Shown here: one piece after another, positions 5,777 through 7,995 of the stretch
Numbering within the stretch: position 1 is the stretch's first letter
Layout of the letters: each line of letters opens with the position of its first letter
Source of the DNA: Darwinimomas sp963643215
GTDB taxonomy: Bacteria; Bacillota; Clostridia; Lachnospirales; Lachnospiraceae
DNA length: 7,995 bases
Direction of reading: 5' to 3'
Assembly (NCBI GenBank): GCA_963643215.1
Contig: CAVIJY010000065.1
Coordinates: 1 to 7,995 of the forward strand
The notes under the pieces: model-generated
What the model saw: only the letters and a program-made list of their open reading frames with translations
The model's database searches: none
Told to the model about the DNA's origin: nothing
Made by a program: the position numbers and the translations under genes

Positions 5777-7602
5777 CTCGCCACACGACCTCCTTTGAAG
5801 ATTCCGTATCCGAAGTGATCACAATGCAGGCATCTGCCGGATTCCTGCATCGCCTCCTCCTCAGTCATACCGCATTCCATCAAGCCAAAATCCTTCACAC
5901 GCTCCGCTGCCGGGCGCTCCTTCATCTTGACGCGTCCGCAGGGCTTGTGATCATCAAATCTGATTCTCGGAAGCTCTATATCCGACTCTATCTCATGATG
6001 GAATCCGAGATATTCATCTATATTGGCTGCAGCGACCTTTCCGGCCGCAATGGCACGTATAACCGTCGCGGGGCCTGTCACGCAGTCGCCTCCGGCAAAT
6101 ATTCCGTTCTTGTCCTTAACGCCGCTTGTATCAAATGCATCTATGCGGCCTCTCTTTACGGGAATGCCGTATTCGCCGAATGCATTGGAATCGATGCCCT
6201 GTCCTACGGCAACCAGCACCCTGTCACACGGGATTCTCACAGGTTCCTGACTCGCATTGACCGGAGCAGGACGCCCGGACTCTATCGGGCCTACGATCTG
6301 CGGCTGTACCCAGAATGCCGCCACATCGCCGTTTTCATCCTTCTCGATCCGCAGAGGTGCATTCAGCTCCAATATCTCACAGCCGTCCGCGATCGCTCCC
6401 TCTACCTCCTCGGGCAGCGCCGTCATGTCTTCCTTTCTTCTTCTGTATGCTACAGTCACACTCTTTGCTCCGAGCCGGATCGCCGAACGGGCTACATCCA
6501 TGGCTACATTGCCGCCGCCCACAACTACACAGTCAAGGTCCTTGAAGTCCGGCATATTCTCGTCTCCGATGGCACGAAGCATATCAACCGCTGAGATCAC
6601 ACCATTTGCGTCCTCTCCGTCTATGCCGACCTTTCGACCTGTGTGCGCTCCGATAGCCACATATACAGCGTCGTACATAGCGTCAAGATCCTGCATGGAT
6701 ATATCCTCTCCTATGGAGAGCCCGGTCATTGTCTTAAAGCCTGTCTGCTTAAGCACCTCGATCTCCCGATCCAGTATCTCTCTCGGAAGCCTGTAGCTCG
6801 GTATACCGTAGCGCAGCATTCCGCCCAATCTGGTACGCTGCTCATACACCGTCACATCGTGACCCATGATCGACAGATAGTAGGCCGCCGTAAGCCCTGA
6901 CGGGCCTCCGCCTACAACCGCCACCTTCTTGCCTGTAGCCTCCATGATCTTCGGCGCGGCAATCTCACCCTCGTGCTCCACCGCAAACCTCTTGAGCCCG
7001 CGGATATTTATCGGATCGTCCACAAGCGTGCGGCGGCATCTGGCCTCACAGGGATGCTCGCAGATCAGACCGCATACTGACGGGAATGGATTGTCCTTGC
7101 GGATAAGCTGCACAGCATCCGAGTACCTTCCTTCATGTATGAGTGATATATATCCGGGGATATCAACCTGCGCCGGACATTGATACACGCACGGAACCGG
7201 CTGTGTCTGAAGCGCATTGCACCGATGATGAAGTATGTGCTCCTCATAATCGCTGCGAAAGCCCTTAAGCCCCTTGAGAACCATACGCGCAGCCTCGGAG
7301 CCTATGGCACAGTCTGCCGATGAATATACCGACTCCGCCAGCGTCTCGATGGTGTCCAGCGTGTCCATCGTCGCTGTCCCGTCGAGCACTGAATCTATCA
7401 GCGTTTCAAGCTGTCCCAGACCCACACGGCACGGTATGCATTTGCCGCATGACTGTGAGTGGCTGATATGCAGAAATGTGGCTGCAAGATCAACCGGACA
7501 CAGCCCCGGCTGCGCAGCCTGTATACGGCGCTCTATATCCTTGTAGAGCTCCTCCACGGTCTGCTGCGCCTGATTCATGGAAATGATTCGAATCCGACTC
7601 AT
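5770..7602 (-). CDS. NuoF-type Fe-S domain fused to GltD/NfnL-like FAD NAD(P)H oxidoreductase, likely hydrogenase partner
   Basis: This 610-residue protein is predicted to move electrons between NAD(P)H and the hydrogenase encoded next. Residues about 30-115 match only the C-terminal [4Fe-4S] domain of NuoF/HydB (SQSCGKCIPCRVG with Cys52, 55, 58, plus Cys98 in DCAIGSEA); the FMN/NADH and SLBB domains of NuoF are absent. Residues about 125-210 are the GltD-type double-cluster domain, with Cys138, 142, 177, 181, 185 and 189 (perhaps Cys128). An FAD-binding Rossmann fold follows (VAVVGGGPSGLTAA, 228-240), then a pyridine-nucleotide site (VVVGGGNVAMD, 359-369, with YRRR at 386-389, which resembles NADPH-using GltD), then the second FAD motif GGDCVTG (504-510). 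The C-terminus ends in CLHCDHFGYG (591-600). AGGAGG lies 7 nt before the ATG. It is the first gene of the operon, downstream of a Rex-like site. NADH versus NADPH is not settled by sequence. Confidence 0.95.
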   Translation of the reverse strand: MSRIRIISMNQAQQTVEELYKDIERRIQAAQPGLCPVDLAATFLHISHSQSCGKCIPCRVGLGQLETLIDSVLDGTATMDTLDTIETLAESVYSSADCAIGSEAARMVLKGLKGFRSDYEEHILHHRCNALQTQPVPCVYQCPAQVDIPGYISLIHEGRYSDAVQLIRKDNPFPSVCGLICEHPCEARCRRTLVDDPINIRGLKRFAVEHEGEIAAPKIMEATGKKVAVVGGGPSGLTAAYYLSIMGHDVTVYEQRTRLGGMLRYGIPSYRLPREILDREIEVLKQTGFKTMTGLSIGEDISMQDLDAMYDAVYVAIGAHTGRKVGIDGEDANGVISAVDMLRAIGDENMPDFKDLDCVVVGGGNVAMDVARSAIRLGAKSVTVAYRRRKEDMTALPEEVEGAIADGCEILELNAPLRIEKDENGDVAAFWVQPQIVGPIESGRPAPVNASQEPVRIPCDRVLVAVGQGIDSNAFGEYGIPVKRGRIDAFDTSGVKDKNGIFAGGDCVTGPATVIRAIAAGKVAAANIDEYLGFHHEIESDIELPRIRFDDHKPCGRVKMKERPAAERVKDFGLMECGMTEEEAMQESGRCLHCDHFGYGIFKGGRVARW

Positions 7603-7609
7603 GATACTC

Positions 7610-7615
7610 CCTCCT
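7610..7615 (-). promoter_or_regulatory. Ribosome binding site of the flavoprotein gene
   Basis: AGGAGG reads on the minus strand at 7615-7610, 7 nt before the ATG at 7602. It fixes this start over the later in-frame ATG at residue 9, which lacks a comparable site. Confidence 0.85.
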
Positions 7616-7678
7616 ACTTAGCTTTTGACCACACCCGAAGGATATCCCTCCACATCCCCCCGGAAGTCTCTTGTGTAA

Positions 7679-7707
7679 AGTTTAGTGTAATCAATGTGCT
7701 TTTGCAA
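7679..7707 (-). promoter_or_regulatory. Candidate promoter of the hydrogenase operon
   Basis: On the minus strand TTGCAA (7707-7702) is followed after 17 nt by TAAACT (7684-7679); each matches 4 of 6 positions of the sigma-A consensus. The predicted transcription start is near 7672, giving a leader of about 70 nt before the ATG. The -10 hexamer is flanked on both sides by a direct repeat (TTACAC on the minus strand). The call is moderate because the region is A/T-rich and other hexamer choices are possible. Confidence 0.5.
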
Positions 7708-7712
7708 TAGAA

Positions 7713-7730
7713 TTGCTATTTTTTTAACAA
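7713..7730. promoter_or_regulatory. Rex-like operator upstream of the hydrogenase operon
   Basis: The plus strand reads TTGCTAT-TTTT-TTAACAA. The Rex consensus in Firmicutes is TTGTTAA-N4-TTAACAA; the right half matches 7 of 7 and the left half 5 of 7, with the correct 18-bp length and 4-bp spacer. It ends 5 bp upstream of the candidate -35 box. Rex is the NADH/NAD+-sensing repressor that controls fermentation and hydrogenase genes in clostridia, which suits the operon it precedes. No rex gene is in the window, and an A/T-rich stretch raises the chance of coincidence. Confidence 0.6.
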
Positions 7731-7865
7731 TTTTTTGTATTTGCAGCTGCTCAATCTGCGGCATCATCTGTCACTGCATCGTCCGGATGTGTGATCAGGG
7801 TCATCTGGGCTGCTTCTGTTCATTAACCGCCCACCCTTGACTGGCTATTATAACCTCAACAACTC

Positions 7866-7902
7866 CCCCAGGCCTCTGCGCTCCGCGCATGCACACTTGG
7901 GG
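7866..7902 (+). terminator. Nested hairpin in the leader of the plus-strand gene, possible terminator or attenuator
   Basis: CCCCAGG (7866-7872) pairs with CTTGGGG (7896-7902), with one G-U pair. Inside it TGCGC (7877-7881) pairs with GCGCA (7885-7889) around a 3-nt loop. The plus-strand side continues TGTTTTGTG, a weak T-tract. The ribosome binding site of the next gene begins 13 nt after the stem, so the structure could terminate upstream transcription or modulate that gene. Confidence 0.4.
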
Positions 7903-7926
7903 TGTTTTGTGTATAAGGAGATTTTT

Positions 7927-7995
7927 ATGGCAGGCAAGGCCTTCGACATTCGATTTATTGACATAGCCGCCATGGCATGCTACAAGGATATGAGT
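7927..7995 (+). CDS. N-terminal fragment of an unidentified protein
   Basis: An open frame starts at ATG 7927 and runs off the window after 23 codons. It begins MAGKAFDIRFIDIAAMACYK. A good ribosome binding site, AAGGAG at 7915-7920, lies 6 nt upstream, which is the main support for a real start. It is divergent from the hydrogenase operon. I do not recognise the family from this short piece: no signal peptide, no metal-binding motif and no transmembrane segment can be claimed. It could share regulation with the hydrogenase operon through the intergenic region, or be an unrelated neighbour. Confidence 0.55.
   Translation, partial: MAGKAFDIRFIDIAAMACYKDMS

Larger units (their letters stand above)
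7603..7926. other. Divergent intergenic region between the hydrogenase operon and a plus-strand gene
   Basis: This 324-bp stretch holds no convincing gene. From left to right it contains the hydrogenase operon leader (7603-7672), its candidate promoter (7679-7707), the Rex-like site (7713-7730), a stretch with no feature I can name (about 7745-7845), a nested hairpin (7866-7902) and the ribosome binding site of the plus-strand gene (7915-7920). A TTGACT at 7837-7842 and TATTAT at 7846-7851 look like promoter pieces but are too close together to form one promoter. Confidence 0.6.

Noticed and set aside
5815..6594. Plus-strand open frame of 259 codons opposite the flavoprotein gene
   Set aside because: It lies antisense to the FAD/NAD(P)H-binding coding region, whose motifs are intact. 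No family resemblance or start signal supports it.
7694..7840. Plus-strand 48-codon ORF with 11 cysteines, starting MCFCNRIAIF
   Set aside because: No ribosome binding site precedes it, and it runs straight through the candidate promoter and Rex-like site of the hydrogenase operon. The cysteine richness is probably a by-product of TGC/TGT-rich intergenic bases. It would need conservation or proteomic support.
7741..7926. Insertion sequence end or mobile element border near the plus-strand gene
   Set aside because: There are no terminal inverted repeats or target duplications in view, and the 23 visible residues do not resemble a known transposase.

Overview
The window looks like chromosomal DNA from a strictly anaerobic, fermentative Gram-positive bacterium, most likely in the Clostridia (possibly Lachnospiraceae; this placement is inference). 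The reasons are an M3-type [FeFe] hydrogenase, an oxygen-sensitive NAD(P)H flavoprotein encoded beside it, AGGAGG-type ribosome binding sites, a candidate Rex operator and a lipoprotein with a typical Firmicutes lipobox. All genes lie on the minus strand except a fragment that starts at 7927 on the plus strand.

Layout, in minus-strand transcription order. (1) A hydrogenase operon runs from 7602 to 2882. Its genes are a 610-residue fusion of a NuoF-type [4Fe-4S] domain to a GltD/NfnL-like FAD and NAD(P)H oxidoreductase (5770-7602), then a 577-residue [FeFe] hydrogenase (4043-5776) that overlaps the first gene by 7 bp, then a 367-residue lipoprotein of the NMT1/THI5/SsuA-like substrate-binding type (2882-3985). 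A promoter candidate at 7679-7707 and an 18-bp Rex-like palindrome at 7713-7730 lie upstream. (2) The 206-bp spacer at 2676-2881 holds three inverted repeats set end to end (2727-2796) and an extended -10 promoter that ends only 9 nt before the next start codon. (3) A dipeptide/oligopeptide-type ABC transporter operon follows: permease B (1875-2675), permease C (1050-1874), ATPase D (62-1045) and the first 19 codons of ATPase F (1-56), which runs off the window. No cognate SBP_bac_5-type binding protein is visible.

How the genes probably work together: the fusion flavoprotein should oxidise or reduce NAD(P)H at its GltD-like half. It would pass electrons through its Fe-S clusters, including the NuoF-type one, to the [2Fe-2S]/[4Fe-4S] relay of the hydrogenase and so to the H-cluster, coupling the pyridine nucleotide pool to H2. 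Control by the NADH/NAD+ sensor Rex would fit. The role of the lipoprotein in this operon is unclear. The peptide-type transporter looks like a separate transcription unit.

The most interesting points are the compact two-protein hydrogenase with its Rex-like site, the orphan binding protein in a hydrogenase operon, the nearly leaderless start of the transporter operon, and the row of three palindromes just upstream of its promoter. I see no rRNA, tRNA, CRISPR array, recognisable insertion sequence or origin.
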